DNA from: Hartmannibacter diazotrophicus
GTDB lineage: Bacteria; Pseudomonadota; Alphaproteobacteria; Rhizobiales; Pleomorphomonadaceae
DNA length: 64,000 bases
Reading direction: 5' to 3'
Assembly: GCF_900231165.1 (NCBI RefSeq)
Contig: NZ_LT960614.1
Location: 866,550 to 930,549, forward strand
The notes below the pieces were generated by a model that saw nothing but the letters and a program-made list of their open reading frames with translations, was not told the DNA's origin and did not search any database. Positions 27,332-37,596 of this stretch are shown in pieces. The position numbers and the translations under genes are program-made. Position 1 is the first letter of the stretch. The number at the start of each line of letters is the position of its first letter.

Positions 27332-27952
27332 ATGATCATACTGTTTGCGACAGCCGGATCTGGCAACTGTTTCAAGGCGCAACTGCTGATGCGCCAGCTC
27401 GAGATCGCGCATCACACCGTCATGGTGGACGTGATCGGCGGGGAAACACGCAAGCCTGCTTTCCTGCGCATAAACCCTAACGGAACGGTGCCGTTCCTGC
27501 TGCTGGAAGACGGACGCGGCATTGCCGAGTCGAATGCAATTCTGTGGTACCTCGCCAAGGGCAGTCATCTCTTCCCCCAGAGCACGTTCGAAGAGGCGAT
27601 GGCCGTTCAGTGGATGATTTTCGAGCAGACGAAGCTGGAGTCGAACATCTCTCCGGCCCGCTTCTTCACGACGATCGTTCCTGAAAGGCGTGAGGGCATG
27701 GAGGACCGGATATTGGCCTGGCAGTCGGCCGGGCGGCAGGGACTGACACGTCTTGATGCGCATCTGCGCTTTCAGGACTTCGTTGCCGGCCCGCGCTATT
27801 CGATCGCCGACATTGCCGTCTATGGCTACACCCACGTTGCAGGCGAAGGCGGTTTCGACCTTGATGCCTACCCGGCGGTTTCCGCCTGGATAGACCGGAT
27901 CAAGGCCATCACCGGCTACGTCGCAATGCCCGATCTCGCACAGGCCGCATGA
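27332..27952 (+). CDS. Glutathione S-transferase family protein
   Basis: 206 residues. The N-terminal thioredoxin-like domain has the catalytic-site region GSGNCFKAQLLM, the cis-proline motif NGTVPFLLLEDG and the glutathione-contact motif IAESNAILWYLA. The C-terminal helical domain contains the N-capping motif FVAGPRYSIADIAVYGY. Such enzymes conjugate or reduce electrophiles using glutathione; specificity is unknown. AAAGGA lies seven bases before the ATG. The GGDEF-EAL gene follows 28 bp downstream on the same strand, possibly co-transcribed. Confidence 0.9.
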   Translation: MIILFATAGSGNCFKAQLLMRQLEIAHHTVMVDVIGGETRKPAFLRINPNGTVPFLLLEDGRGIAESNAILWYLAKGSHLFPQSTFEEAMAVQWMIFEQTKLESNISPARFFTTIVPERREGMEDRILAWQSAGRQGLTRLDAHLRFQDFVAGPRYSIADIAVYGYTHVAGEGGFDLDAYPAVSAWIDRIKAITGYVAMPDLAQAA

Positions 27953-27980
27953 TCGTAACGGTCGGCGCTGCCGTTCTCCC

Positions 27981-30083
27981 ATGAAGGAGAGACACGTGGA
28001 GAAGTCGGACCAGGAGGCGTTGCCTCCGGAGAACGACACGGATTCCCTTGGTGCCAGGATTGGCACCGAGATGATGGACCGTCTGCAGACGCCGCTGTGG
28101 TTGTTTGACATCGACCGCTCGCGGGTTGTCTGGGCCAACAATGCTGCCCTCAGGGTGTGGCAGGCCGATACGCTGGAGGACCTGACGTCCCGCGAAATGG
28201 GGCCGGAGATGTCGATCTCGGTCTCCCAGCGGTTACGCCAGTACCAGGAAGACTTCGAGCGGCACGATTCCACGTTCACGGAAGTCTGGACCCTTTATCC
28301 CAATGACGTTCCGATCACGATCGACGTCATCTTCCGTGGCTTCCGTCTGGCCGACGGCCGCATGGCCATGCTGTGCGAGGGCCGGTCGACGAATTCGAAC
28401 ACGCCCGAGGCTCTGCGCAGCGCCGAGGCGTTGCTGCACACCACGGTCATGATCTCGCTCTACGGCATCGATGGCCAGCCTCTCTACATGAACCCGGCGG
28501 CCCGCGCCTCGCAGCTGGACATCCGCGCCAACGTCGAGAGCCGCTTTGCCGACGCGCGCGAGTTCCGCAAGCTGATGCAGGATCTGGAGCGCCTCGGCGG
28601 TTGCCGCATCTCGGCGCGCATCAAGACGGCCTCCGGCATTCGCTGGCACGAGATCGCGGCCCGCGAGTGCCGCGACGCTGTCACCGGCAATCGCGCCATC
28701 CTCTTCAGCGAAAACGACATCTCCGATCTCAAGGAAACCGAGGAGCGGGTGCGCTATCTCGCCGGTCACGATGTGCTGACCGGTCTGCCGAACCGCAACT
28801 TCCTGCAGTTCAATGCCGACCGTCTGCTCAAGCAGTCGCTCTCCAGCGGCCAGAAGTTCACGTTCCTGCTGATCGATCTCGACCGTTTCAAGATGATCAA
28901 CGACACGCTCGGCCACGCGGCCGGCGACGATCTTCTGGTGGAAGTGGGCGACCGCCTTCAGGCCATGGTCGGACGGCGCGGTCTGGTGGCACGCCTCGGT
29001 GGCGACGAATTCCTCATCTGCCATCGCCGGCTCGATACGATGGAGCAGGTGGATGCCTTCTGCACCGCGCTGATGGCTCGGCTGACGGACGAGATGGATA
29101 TCCGCGGCAACCAGTTCGGCGTGACGGCCAGCATTGGCGTCAGCCGCGCGCCCGACGATGGCGCCGACCTTGCCACGCTGCTCAAGCACGCCGACGTCGC
29201 GCTCTACGAGGCCAAGGAGGACGGCAAGAACACCTGGCGCCATTTCTCCATGGACCTGCGCAACAAGATCGAGGGCAAGGTACGCACCGAGCAGGATCTG
29301 CGGTTTGCCATCGAGCGCAACGAATTCCGCCTTTTCTACCAGGCGCGCTGCAATGCGCTCACCAACGAGATCGTCGGCGCCGAGGCGCTGATCCGCTGGC
29401 AGCACCCGACGCGCGGCCTGCTCGGCCCGGGCGACTTCATTCCGGTTTGCGAGGAGACCAGCCTCATCCATGAGGTCGGGCTCTGGGTGCTGGAGGAAAC
29501 CGCCCGCATGCAGGTCGAACTGGCGCGGGCGGGTTATCCGATCACGCTGTCGCTCAACCTGTCGGCGCGCCAGTTCACACGGTCGACGTTCCTCTCCGAC
29601 ATTCTGGGATTGCCGCACCGGATCGGCTGCGACCCGAGCAAGCTGGAGCTTGAAATCACCGAGTCGCTCCTGCTGCGCGACGAGGTCGCCGTGCTGGAAC
29701 TGCTGACGGCCGCCAAGAACGCCGGCTTCGGCATCGCCATCGACGATTTCGGTACCGGCTACTCCAATCTCGCCTATATCCAGCGCTACCCGATCTCCAG
29801 CCTGAAGATCGACCGGTCCTTCGTGCAGGATACCGAAAACTCCGGCGCGGTGACGCGGCTCGTCATCGCGCTGTGCAAGTCGATCGGGATCAAGTCCGTG
29901 GCCGAGGGCGTCGAGACGCAGCAGCAGCTTGACTGGCTGCGTGCCCACGACTGTCAGGAATACCAGGGCTTCCTGTTCAGCAAGCCGGTGCCGGCAGACG
30001 AATTCCGTCAGCTGCTGGCCGGCAACAAGCCGGCCACGGCCAGGGTCGTGCGCCTGCGCAACGCAAAGCCGTCAAACCGCTGA
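27981..30083 (+). CDS. PAS-GGDEF-EAL cyclic-di-GMP signalling protein
   Basis: 700 residues without transmembrane helices. Two PAS-like domains (about 30-125 and 145-250) precede a GGDEF domain with an intact GGDEF at about 340-344 and an EAL domain (EAL at about 471-473). The EAL core is complete: the NLS motif in SLNLSARQF, LEITES, DDFGTGYSNL, LKIDRSF and EGVET. Both diguanylate cyclase and phosphodiesterase activities are therefore possible, though one often dominates in such proteins. An alternative start (GTG, VEKSDQEA) lies five codons in. It probably reads a cytosolic signal via PAS. The stop is two bases before an inverted repeat shared with the convergent nrdJ gene. Confidence 0.93.
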   Translation: MKERHVEKSDQEALPPENDTDSLGARIGTEMMDRLQTPLWLFDIDRSRVVWANNAALRVWQADTLEDLTSREMGPEMSISVSQRLRQYQEDFERHDSTFTEVWTLYPNDVPITIDVIFRGFRLADGRMAMLCEGRSTNSNTPEALRSAEALLHTTVMISLYGIDGQPLYMNPAARASQLDIRANVESRFADAREFRKLMQDLERLGGCRISARIKTASGIRWHEIAARECRDAVTGNRAILFSENDISDLKETEERVRYLAGHDVLTGLPNRNFLQFNADRLLKQSLSSGQKFTFLLIDLDRFKMINDTLGHAAGDDLLVEVGDRLQAMVGRRGLVARLGGDEFLICHRRLDTMEQVDAFCTALMARLTDEMDIRGNQFGVTASIGVSRAPDDGADLATLLKHADVALYEAKEDGKNTWRHFSMDLRNKIEGKVRTEQDLRFAIERNEFRLFYQARCNALTNEIVGAEALIRWQHPTRGLLGPGDFIPVCEETSLIHEVGLWVLEETARMQVELARAGYPITLSLNLSARQFTRSTFLSDILGLPHRIGCDPSKLELEITESLLLRDEVAVLELLTAAKNAGFGIAIDDFGTGYSNLAYIQRYPISSLKIDRSFVQDTENSGAVTRLVIALCKSIGIKSVAEGVETQQQLDWLRAHDCQEYQGFLFSKPVPADEFRQLLAGNKPATARVVRLRNAKPSNR

Positions 30084-30084
30084 T

Positions 30085-30102
30085 CCGCGTCAGTTGACGC
30101 GG
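30085..30102. repeat. Inverted repeat at the junction of two convergent genes
   Basis: CCGCGTCA-GT-TGACGCGG, an 8-bp perfect stem overlapping the nrdJ stop codon and just after the GGDEF-EAL stop. The two-base loop is tight for an RNA hairpin and there is no T-run. It could be a compact terminator or a protein-binding palindrome. Confidence 0.35.
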
Positions 30103-33100
30103 CTCTGCAGGCGCGCGGCATCCCGTTGCTGCCGAGCCTCGATCATCGGCTGCAGCAGCGCGTCGCGGACCTGCCCCACCGGAGCACCGTGGGTCAGGGC
30201 AAGCTGCACGGACGAAATCAGCGCGTCGAGCATGTCGGGTGCAACGGTCGATGCCGGCCCGATCCCGCTTGCCGGAAGGGCAGGCGTGTCGCTCTCGCCG
30301 GTTCCGACCGCCCGCACCGGCGCAAGATGCGGATGGCGGGTCGCCTCTCCCTCCGGTCCACGCTCGCGGGCAAGGGCAGCCCACTCGCCGACAATGCGTT
30401 CCGCCTGCCAGGCAAGCAGGGCGCTCGTCCGCGTCGCCTCTGTCGGTCCGGTCGCACCGAGGTGGTCGGAGGGCAGGGAATTCGCCGACATCAGCGGCTG
30501 CGACAGCTTGGAGCCGTCGCGATAGAGCGCGATCGCCTTCAGTCCAAGAGCCTTGCCTTCCCTGAGCACGTCCCGGCAATCGTTGACGCTCGCCTGTCCC
30601 GACAGGTTGACCGTCTTGGAGATCGCACCGCTGACGAAGGGCTGCGCCGCGGCCATCATTTTCAGATGGCTTTCGGCCGACAGCGACCGCACGCCGAAGG
30701 CGCCGCACGGCACGGAACAGTCGAACACCGGCAGATGGCGCGGATTGAGCCCCGGCGCGCCTTCCAGGGTCAGATGACCGAAGTAGTGCGCGTCGGCCGC
30801 CTCGATCTCGCTCGGCGCAAAGCCGAGGCGTCCGAGCAGATCGAAACCATCCTGCGCCATGTCCGCATCGGAGAGGCCGAACTGACCGGCCAGCAGCGCC
30901 GGGCCGAGATGATCCGGCGCCATCGCCTGGCGCAGATTCGGCGCCTTGGCCAGCGCCCGCTCCATGCTGGCGATCAGCGTATCGTCGAAGCCGCGCTGGC
31001 GCAGCGTCTGATGATTGATCGCCGGAGCGTCGGCCAGCGTGCGATAGCCGGTAACATAGCGGGCGATGGCCTCGATCTCGCCGGCGCCGTAGCCGAGCGC
31101 CCGCAGGGCTTCGGGAACGGCCCGGTTGATGATGTTGAGATGCCCGCCGCCGGCCAGCGTCTTGTGCTTGACGAGAGCGAAGTCGGGCTCGATGCCCATG
31201 CTGTCGCAGTCCATCACCAGGCTGATCGTGCCGGTCGGCGCGATCGATGTCGCCTGGGCGTTGCGATAGCCGTTGCGCTCGCCGAGGGTGAGTGCCCGGT
31301 CGAAGGCCCGGCGCGCGGCCGAGACCAGCGCCGGATCGGCACCGGCACTGCCGGTCAGCGGCACCGGCAATGTCGACAGGCCCTCATAGCCGCTGACCTC
31401 GCCGTAGGCGGCGCGGCGATGATTGCGGATGACCCGCAGCATCGCCTCCCGGTTCGGCGCAAAGCCGGCGAACGGTCCGACATCGGCGGCGATCTCCGCG
31501 GAAGCGGCATAGGTGCAGCCGGCGAGAAGGGCCGACAGCGCGGCGCATGTTTCGCGGCCCGCATCGCTGTCATAGGCAATGCCGGAGGCCATCAGCATGC
31601 CGCCGAGATTGGTGAAGCCGAGGCCGAGCGGCCGATAGGCGTGGGTTCGCTCGGCAATGCGCTCCGATGGATAGAGCGAAGCCGAAACCGAGATCTCGGT
31701 CGCCAGTGTCACCAGGCGGACGACATGCTCGAAGGCCGGAATGTCGAACGCGCCGTCGCGGCTGAAGCTGCGCAGGTTGAGAGAGGCGAGCGTCGTCCCC
31801 GTATCGTCGAGGAAGAGATATTCCGAACAGGAGTTGGAGGCGTTGATGGCCCCCTCCGCCGGGCAGGTGTGCCATTCGTTGATCGTGTCGGCATACTGCA
31901 GTCCGGGGTCGGCCGAAGCCCAGGCCGCCCGCGCCATCCGGTCGAACAGGCCGCGTGCGCGGACCTTGCGCACCACCTTGCCCGTGGTCCGCTCGACGAG
32001 ATCCCAGTCCTCGTCGGCATCGACCGCCGCCAGGAAGCGGTTGGTCACCCGGATCGAGTTGTTGGAATTCTGGCCGGAAACGGAGCGGTAGCCCTCGCTG
32101 TCCCAGTGCGCGTCGAAGCGGCGCTGCGCCGTGCGCGGTTCGCCGAGGCGCGCCTCCGCGATCGTGCTGAGGATGGCATTGTCCGGCACGCCGTGGGTTC
32201 TGGCGCTCGTCACCGCGACGCGCAGGTCGCGGAAGGCGGACATCGCCTGCTTCAGCGGCATGTCCGGCGGTATGCCGCAGGCGGCGTCATAGATGGAGGC
32301 AAGATGTTCGTCGCAGACGAGCGACCCGGCGACGATTGCCGCCACCTTGCGCTCTTCCTCGACTTTCCACTCGATATAGTCCTCGATCTCGGGATGATCG
32401 GCGTCGACCAGCACCATCTTCGAGGCCTGCCGCGTCGATCCCTTGGCCGAAACGAGTGGCGCCGCGCGGTCCGACGCCTTCAGCGCCGTCAACAGGCCGG
32501 AGGCGTGGCCGCCGGCGCTGAGCTTTTCGCTCGCTGCCCGGATCGCGGAGAAATTGGCCCCGGTGCCGGCACCGAATTTCGCGATCTTCGCTTCCACCGC
32601 GATCAGGTCGACGATGCCGCCATCGGCGACGAGGCTGTCGCCGACCGACTGGATGAAGCAGGAATGGACGAAGGACCGTTCATAGGCGCTGGTCGCCGCC
32701 TGTGCCTTGCCGGTCGCCGGGTCCACATGGAAATACCCTTCGGCCGCCTGGTCGACGCCATAGGCCCAATGCAGACCGGTATTGAACCACTGCGGGCTGT
32801 TGGGGGCGAAACGCTGTGACGCCAGCATGTGGCAGCATTCGGCATGGAAGGCGACCGCGTCGGCCTCGCTGTCGAAATAACCGCCTTTCCAGCCCCAGTA
32901 GGTCCAGAAGCCGGCCATCCGGCCGAAAACCTGCCGTGCGTCGGTCTCGCTCAGGAAGCGCTCGGCCTCCGGCAAGGCCGCAAGCGCCTCGGTATCGGGG
33001 ATGTTGCGCCAGAGCCAGGCCGGCACGCCCTCTTCGGGGACGGGCTTCAGGATCCGCGGCACCACATTGCGCCGGCAGTATTTCCGGGCAAGGATCTCGG

Positions 33101-33254
33101 CCGCCAGAAGGCTCCAGCCTTTCGGCACGGTCACATGGTCGGAGCGAAAGGCGACCGCGCCGCCGACATGCCGGATTTCAATGGGATATTCGACAAACTG
33201 CAGACCTTCGAAGACGGCCTCGGTCTCCAGTGTGAAGTAACGCAATACCTGCAT
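30090..33254 (-). CDS. nrdJ: Class II (B12-dependent) ribonucleotide reductase paralogue with altered redox cysteines
   Basis: About 1054 residues with the NrdJ core: [40 protein letters not shown], the active-site NSCSE (C476, thiyl radical site), [15 protein letters not shown] and [11 protein letters not shown]. The enzyme reduces ribonucleotides using adenosylcobalamin. C199 (VHSCFIQSV) matches one redox cysteine. Its partner, expected eleven residues after C476 (family DDTACNLASLNL), reads [12 protein letters not shown] here, so T487 replaces it. The C-terminus (ending [18 protein letters not shown]) has no cysteine pair or zinc-ribbon tail, unlike standard alphaproteobacterial NrdJ, which is also longer. 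Start at the ATG of MQVLRYF, with GGAGG upstream. This is probably a second, divergent NrdJ; the housekeeping copy is presumably elsewhere. Confidence 0.9.
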   Translation of the reverse strand: MQVLRYFTLETEAVFEGLQFVEYPIEIRHVGGAVAFRSDHVTVPKGWSLLAAEILARKYCRRNVVPRILKPVPEEGVPAWLWRNIPDTEALAALPEAERFLSETDARQVFGRMAGFWTYWGWKGGYFDSEADAVAFHAECCHMLASQRFAPNSPQWFNTGLHWAYGVDQAAEGYFHVDPATGKAQAATSAYERSFVHSCFIQSVGDSLVADGGIVDLIAVEAKIAKFGAGTGANFSAIRAASEKLSAGGHASGLLTALKASDRAAPLVSAKGSTRQASKMVLVDADHPEIEDYIEWKVEEERKVAAIVAGSLVCDEHLASIYDAACGIPPDMPLKQAMSAFRDLRVAVTSARTHGVPDNAILSTIAEARLGEPRTAQRRFDAHWDSEGYRSVSGQNSNNSIRVTNRFLAAVDADEDWDLVERTTGKVVRKVRARGLFDRMARAAWASADPGLQYADTINEWHTCPAEGAINASNSCSEYLFLDDTGTTLASLNLRSFSRDGAFDIPAFEHVVRLVTLATEISVSASLYPSERIAERTHAYRPLGLGFTNLGGMLMASGIAYDSDAGRETCAALSALLAGCTYAASAEIAADVGPFAGFAPNREAMLRVIRNHRRAAYGEVSGYEGLSTLPVPLTGSAGADPALVSAARRAFDRALTLGERNGYRNAQATSIAPTGTISLVMDCDSMGIEPDFALVKHKTLAGGGHLNIINRAVPEALRALGYGAGEIEAIARYVTGYRTLADAPAINHQTLRQRGFDDTLIASMERALAKAPNLRQAMAPDHLGPALLAGQFGLSDADMAQDGFDLLGRLGFAPSEIEAADAHYFGHLTLEGAPGLNPRHLPVFDCSVPCGAFGVRSLSAESHLKMMAAAQPFVSGAISKTVNLSGQASVNDCRDVLREGKALGLKAIALYRDGSKLSQPLMSANSLPSDHLGATGPTEATRTSALLAWQAERIVGEWAALARERGPEGEATRHPHLAPVRAVGTGESDTPALPASGIGPASTVAPDMLDALISSVQLALTHGAPVGQVRDALLQPMIEARQQRDAARLQSRVN

Positions 33255-33596
33255 CTTGGCCTCCGCCGCATGGGTTTCTGCCTGTCCAGCCCTCTCGTCG
33301 GTCGGATGCCTTTCTTTTGAGGCAAAACTGTCTCTGTCACGCCGCCGCAACTAATTATTAACGTAAACGGTCCGTATGTGGGACTTAGGAATTTACGAAT
33401 CTTCAATTAAGGTTAACGGCCGGACCGCAATGAAACTGCGCAGAAACAAAGGCGGCCCTGTGACGATCCGCGCCCCGCGAACGGGAACCTCTACCGGAGC
33501 GCGCGAGAAGACCGCGTCAGGGGCGTTGCGCGCAGGACTGGCATGGCCTGCTGATCTCCAGCCGCAGGGTGCGCCGATCCCGGGTTTCAGCGCCTC
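33255..33596. other. Upstream region of nrdJ, no gene recognised
   Basis: About 340 bp between the peptidase stop and the nrdJ start. An AT-rich block (33345-33420) probably carries the nrdJ promoter. A pair of distant inverted heptamers (CGGTCCG and CGGACCG) flanks it. No cobalamin-riboswitch B12 box was found. A short plus-strand frame overlapping the peptidase 3' end has no family features. Confidence 0.4.
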
Positions 33597-35105
33597 TCAG
33601 GTCTTTCCGCCCTCGAAGAAGTCGCGCATGTCATTCGAAAAGGCCTGCCGGGAAGCCGGGTCCGTATAGAACATGTGGCCGCCCTTGTAGGTCTTCAGCG
33701 CCGTGCTCCCCGCGGCAAGATCCCGGGGCAGGTGGTCGAGCACATACTGGCTCACGCCATAGGGCGTCAGCGCGTCGGAATAGCCATGGGCGATCAGCAG
33801 CCGGAATGTCGGGATGACCGACAGCAGGTCGGCGATGTCGCCGGATGCGCTCGCGTCCGACCGCGTCCGGGCGTCGTGGCCATCGTTCCAGTCCCAACTC
33901 CGGTTCACATCGCCATTCAGAAGCTCGTAGGTCATGTCGCAGGCAAAGCCGAGATCGCGGCGGGCATAGCTGGCAAACGCCGCGCCATAGGCACGGGTAT
34001 AGCCGTCGAGGATCGGGTCGTCATTGTGGCTGCCGGCTGCCTGGGGATAGGCATCCGGGGCAGAGTAGGCCGCGTCATAGGGGCTCACGATCCTGTCGGC
34101 GCCGGCCATTTCCTTGTCGTAGATGCGGCCGACGAAGCCGCGCGTGCGGGCGACGTCGTCCTTGGGAATACCCGTGAGGCCGGCGATCCTGGCATAGAGG
34201 CTGTCCGCCTCCGTGCCGGCCGGTCCGGGGCCGGCAAGAGCGACAAGATAGTCGGTCATCGCAAAGTGCTCGGCCTCTCTCTGCTGTTCCGATGAGAAAC
34301 GGCCGTCCCGTTGCATTGCCGCTGCGGCGAGCGAAGGCAGTTGCAGCGCCGCCGAGAGAGGATCCTCGCCGCTGTTGGCTAGAAACCGCCCCTCGATGAG
34401 TGGCGACAGCATCACGATGCCCGAGACGAGCATGCTCTGGCGGTCCTTCAGGGCGGAAGCGACCTTGGCCGCGCGAAAGCCGCCATAGCTTTCGCCGAGC
34501 AGATATTTCGGCGCGCCAAGCTTGTCGTTCTTCTGGACATAGAGGGCGATGGCCTTGGCAAGGCTGTCCGCGTCGGCGCGAACGCCGTAGAAGCCCTTGG
34601 CCTGGTCGCTGCTGGCCGCCCGGCTCCAGCCCGTGCCGATGGGGTCGATCATCACGAGATCGGTGAAGGCGAGCCAGCTGTCCGGGTTGTCGTGCAGAAC
34701 CGGCGTCGTGCCATCGTCGTGCTTCGGCCCGAAATCCAGCACCTTCGGCCCGAGAAGACCGAGATGCAGATAGGCCGACGCCGCTCCCGGGCCGCCATTG
34801 AAGGCGAAGGTGACGGGTCTGCCGGCAGGCGCATCCTTGGCGGTGTAGGCCGTGTAGACGATCTTCGCGGATCGCTGGCCGTCCTGCCCGAAAAGGTCGA
34901 GGGAACCGACTGTCGCTTCGTAGGCAAGATCGCCCGAAGGTGTCTTGAGCGTGTGCTCGCTCGTTGAATCCGCCGGTATGAGACTGAAGATGCCGCCGGT
35001 GCTGCTTTCCGTTTTCCCGGGTGCCGCCTGCTGCTCCGCCTGTGAGGGGGCGGTCACAAGCAGCAGCAGCGCCGTGGCGGCGGTCAGGATCCTTGCCATC
35101 GTCAT
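33597..35105 (-). CDS. Secreted serine carboxypeptidase (peptidase S10 family)
   Basis: 502 residues with a signal peptide (LTAATALLLLVTAPSQA). The alpha/beta-hydrolase core has the S10 signature: FNGGPGAASAYLHLGLLGPK (oxyanion region), the nucleophile in LLGESYGGFRAAKV, the acid in GYSDALTPYGVSQY and the His in YKGGHMFYTD. These periplasmic or extracytoplasmic enzymes remove C-terminal residues from peptides. Bacterial S10 proteins are common in alpha- and gammaproteobacteria but seldom characterised. It is divergent from pta-ackA, with 225 bp between the two starts, and is followed by nrdJ on the same strand. Confidence 0.9.
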   Translation of the reverse strand: MTMARILTAATALLLLVTAPSQAEQQAAPGKTESSTGGIFSLIPADSTSEHTLKTPSGDLAYEATVGSLDLFGQDGQRSAKIVYTAYTAKDAPAGRPVTFAFNGGPGAASAYLHLGLLGPKVLDFGPKHDDGTTPVLHDNPDSWLAFTDLVMIDPIGTGWSRAASSDQAKGFYGVRADADSLAKAIALYVQKNDKLGAPKYLLGESYGGFRAAKVASALKDRQSMLVSGIVMLSPLIEGRFLANSGEDPLSAALQLPSLAAAAMQRDGRFSSEQQREAEHFAMTDYLVALAGPGPAGTEADSLYARIAGLTGIPKDDVARTRGFVGRIYDKEMAGADRIVSPYDAAYSAPDAYPQAAGSHNDDPILDGYTRAYGAAFASYARRDLGFACDMTYELLNGDVNRSWDWNDGHDARTRSDASASGDIADLLSVIPTFRLLIAHGYSDALTPYGVSQYVLDHLPRDLAAGSTALKTYKGGHMFYTDPASRQAFSNDMRDFFEGGKT

Positions 35106-35330
35106 GTCTGCTCCCTAACGCTTTTCTTTCTGCCGTTGCGTGTCATTGGTTCAAACGTAGAGCAGCCGGGGCCGTTCGTCTGCCTTCCCGCCTGCCTTCC
35201 CGATCACGTTCCCGGGATCGTTGTTCCCCCTTACTTGACAAATCTCGCTGCAGCGCAGCAAAAAGCAAGGGTCCCTGACCGTTTCGCGCGCCATACCAAC
35301 AGCCTCCTTTCAATGGTGGAGTAGAGGGCG

Positions 35331-36275
35331 ATGGCCGAAAATCATCATGTGTTTTCCCGTCTTCTCGACGATGCGAAGGCGACGCCGCCCATACCGACCG
35401 CGGTGGTCTGGCCGCTGAGCGCCGTGGCACTGGAAGGCGTTTGCGATGCGGCGGCGGGACGGGTCATCGAGCCGGTGCTGATCGGTCCCGCGTCGGAGAT
35501 GGTCGCAATCGCCGGAAAAGAAGGGCTGGATATCTCCGGCTTCCAGACCGCCGAAGTCGGGAGCGAGGCTGATGCGGCCGCGAAGGGCGTGGAGCTCTGC
35601 CTTGCCGGCAAGACGCAGATCCTGATGAAGGGCAGCCTGCACACGGACGTCTTCATGCATGCTGCGATGCAGGACGCCACGGGCCTTCGAACCCATCGCC
35701 GGACCTCGCATGTCTTCATCTTCGACGTGCCGAGCTATCCGAGAATGCTGATGATCACCGATGCCGCCGTGAACATCACGCCCGGCCTGATGGACAAGGC
35801 CGACATCGTCCAGAACGCCATCGATCTTGCCCACGTCCTCGGCCTGGAGTGCCCCAAGGTCGCGATCCTCTCCGCCGTCGAGACCGTGAATCCGAAAATC
35901 CAGTCCACCATCGATGCCGCGGCGCTGTGCAAGATGGCCGACCGGGGCCAGATCACCGGCGGACTTTTGGACGGACCGCTCGCCTTCGACAACGCGGTGA
36001 ACCTGCAGGCGGCCGAGATCAAGCACATCACCTCGCCAGTCGCCGGGCAGGCCGACATCCTGATCGTGCCCGATCTGGAGTCGGGCAACATGCTCAGCAA
36101 GCAGCTTGAGTATCTCGCGGGCGCGGAGGCGGCCGGCATCGTGCTCGGCGCGCGGGTTCCGATCGTGCTGACGAGCCGCGCCGACGGGCGCAAGGCGCGG
36201 ATGGCTTCGGCCGCCGTCGCGGCGATGCTTGCGCATGCCCGCGTCTCCAAGACCGATGCCGCAGTGAAGGGTTGA
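35331..36275 (+). CDS. pta: Phosphate acetyl/butyryltransferase
   Basis: 314 residues of the PTA/PTB family: an N-terminal part (VVWPLSAVALEGVCDAAAGR), KTQILMKGSLHTDVFMHAAM, ITDAAVNITPGLMDKADIVQNAID and DGPLAFDNAVNLQAAEIK. It transfers an acyl group between CoA and phosphate. The adjacent acetate kinase gene three bases downstream makes acetyl-CoA to acetyl-phosphate the likely reaction. The short form lacks the N-terminal regulatory domains of enterobacterial Pta, as usual for rhizobia. The first ATG is preceded by a moderate GGAG-like site. Confidence 0.88.
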   Translation: MAENHHVFSRLLDDAKATPPIPTAVVWPLSAVALEGVCDAAAGRVIEPVLIGPASEMVAIAGKEGLDISGFQTAEVGSEADAAAKGVELCLAGKTQILMKGSLHTDVFMHAAMQDATGLRTHRRTSHVFIFDVPSYPRMLMITDAAVNITPGLMDKADIVQNAIDLAHVLGLECPKVAILSAVETVNPKIQSTIDAAALCKMADRGQITGGLLDGPLAFDNAVNLQAAEIKHITSPVAGQADILIVPDLESGNMLSKQLEYLAGAEAAGIVLGARVPIVLTSRADGRKARMASAAVAAMLAHARVSKTDAAVKG

Positions 36276-36278
36276 ACC

Positions 36279-37445
36279 ATGCAGGGCCGTATTCTCGTTC
36301 TCAATGCCGGTTCGACCAGCCTGAAATTCGCGCTCCTCCGCCGCGATCTCAGCCGCCAGTTGAGCGGCCAGCTGGCCGGCATCGGGTCCGAACCGACGCT
36401 CGCGGCGAAGGGAGCTGACGGCCCGCTTCCCACCGACGGCTGGAATGCGGACCGGGCCAGCGATGTCCACGGACTGATCGCCGCGCTGATCGGCTGGATC
36501 GAGGGCCATCTCGGCCCTGGCGGCCTGATCGGCATCGGACATCGCGTCGCCACCGGCGGACTGGAGAACGCCGAGCATTGCCTGATCGACGGGCCGGAAC
36601 TGGAGCGGCTCAAGGCCTCGGTGCCGCTCGCGCCCTTGCACCAGCCGCGCAACATCGAGCCCATCGAGGCGCTGATCCGGCTGCATCCGCACCTGCCGCA
36701 GGTCGCCTGTTTCGATACCGCCTTCCATCGCGGTTTGCCGCCGGTCGCGAGCAGCTACGGCCTGCCGCGCGCGTTGACCGCCGAGGGGGCAAGGCGCTAC
36801 GGCTACCACGGTCTTTCCTATGAATATGTCTCGCGCCGGCTCGCCCGGCTGGACCCACGGGCCGCGTCCGGCCGTGTGGTGATCGCCCATCTCGGCGGCG
36901 GCGCCAGCCTCTGTGCCCTCAAGGACGGTGTCAACGTCGGCACCACGATGGGCTTCAGCCCGCTCTCCGGCCTGATGATGGCGACGAGACCGGGCGAGCT
37001 CGACGCCGGACTGGTTCTCTGGCTGCTGCGTCGTGGCATGAGCGCCGACGAGATCGAGGCGCTGCTCTATGGCGAGGCCGGCCTGAAGGGCGTCTCGGGA
37101 CTGACCGGCGACATGAAGACCCTGCTGGAGAGTGGGGCGCTCGAGGCACGCGACGCCGTTGAGCTTTACCTGCGCCGGCTGACGCTGGAGTTGGGCGGTC
37201 TGATCGCGGTGCTTGGCGGGCTCGACACGCTCGTCTTCACGGCGGGCATCGGCGAGCACGCCGCCCCGATCCGCAGCGCCGTCGCCGAGGCTTTCGGTTG
37301 GCTCGGCCTTCGGCTCGGTGAGGATACCGGCAACGGCGAGCGCTGTATTTCGGCAACCGACAGCAAGGTTTCTGCCTGGGTGATTCCGACCGACGAGGAG
37401 TTGATCGTGGCGCGCCACACCGCGCGCCTCATCGCAAAGGAGTAA
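36279..37445 (+). CDS. ackA: Acetate kinase
   Basis: 388 residues with ASKHA-fold motifs of acetate kinases: VLNAGSTSLKFALL (phosphate 1), GHRVATGG with the catalytic Arg, FDTAFHRGLP containing the transition-state Asp, RRYGYHGLSYEYVS, AHLGGGASLCALKDGVNVG, GFSPLSGLMMATRPGELDAG, and FTAGIGEHAAPIR (adenosine site). It interconverts acetyl-phosphate and acetate with ATP. It is coupled to pta with a three-base gap. The pair serves overflow or microaerobic metabolism, or acetyl-phosphate homeostasis. No terminator follows before the FMN riboswitch about 150 bp downstream. Confidence 0.95.
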   Translation: MQGRILVLNAGSTSLKFALLRRDLSRQLSGQLAGIGSEPTLAAKGADGPLPTDGWNADRASDVHGLIAALIGWIEGHLGPGGLIGIGHRVATGGLENAEHCLIDGPELERLKASVPLAPLHQPRNIEPIEALIRLHPHLPQVACFDTAFHRGLPPVASSYGLPRALTAEGARRYGYHGLSYEYVSRRLARLDPRAASGRVVIAHLGGGASLCALKDGVNVGTTMGFSPLSGLMMATRPGELDAGLVLWLLRRGMSADEIEALLYGEAGLKGVSGLTGDMKTLLESGALEARDAVELYLRRLTLELGGLIAVLGGLDTLVFTAGIGEHAAPIRSAVAEAFGWLGLRLGEDTGNGERCISATDSKVSAWVIPTDEELIVARHTARLIAKE

Positions 37446-37596
37446 GCGGAGGTCCGGTCAATTCGCTTGGCCCGCAAGGCTCGAACGTCCCCCTGGCTTC
37501 TTTGACCCGACTCCCGCTTTCGGGCATCACTTTCGGTGAACAGTGAATTCCGCATATGGCGCTGGCGCGGCGAAAATCGCGGTGCTACGGTCGCTT

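Noticed and set aside
28233-29948. A 571-codon frame antisense to the GGDEF-EAL gene
   Set aside because: A codon-position shadow of the real gene. No ribosome site and no recognisable domain.
30126-32819. An 897-codon open frame antisense to nrdJ
   Set aside because: A long antisense frame is expected in GC-rich coding DNA. It has no family motifs, is rich in Arg, Gly and Ala, and nrdJ on the other strand is beyond doubt.
33255-33596. A possible cobalamin riboswitch before the B12-dependent reductase
   Set aside because: The B12 box and neighbouring helices could not be found on the minus strand; only AT-rich promoter-like sequence was seen.
33376-33669. A small plus-strand gene between nrdJ and the S10 peptidase gene
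   Set aside because: It overlaps the conserved C-terminus of the peptidase, has no ribosome site and no family character.
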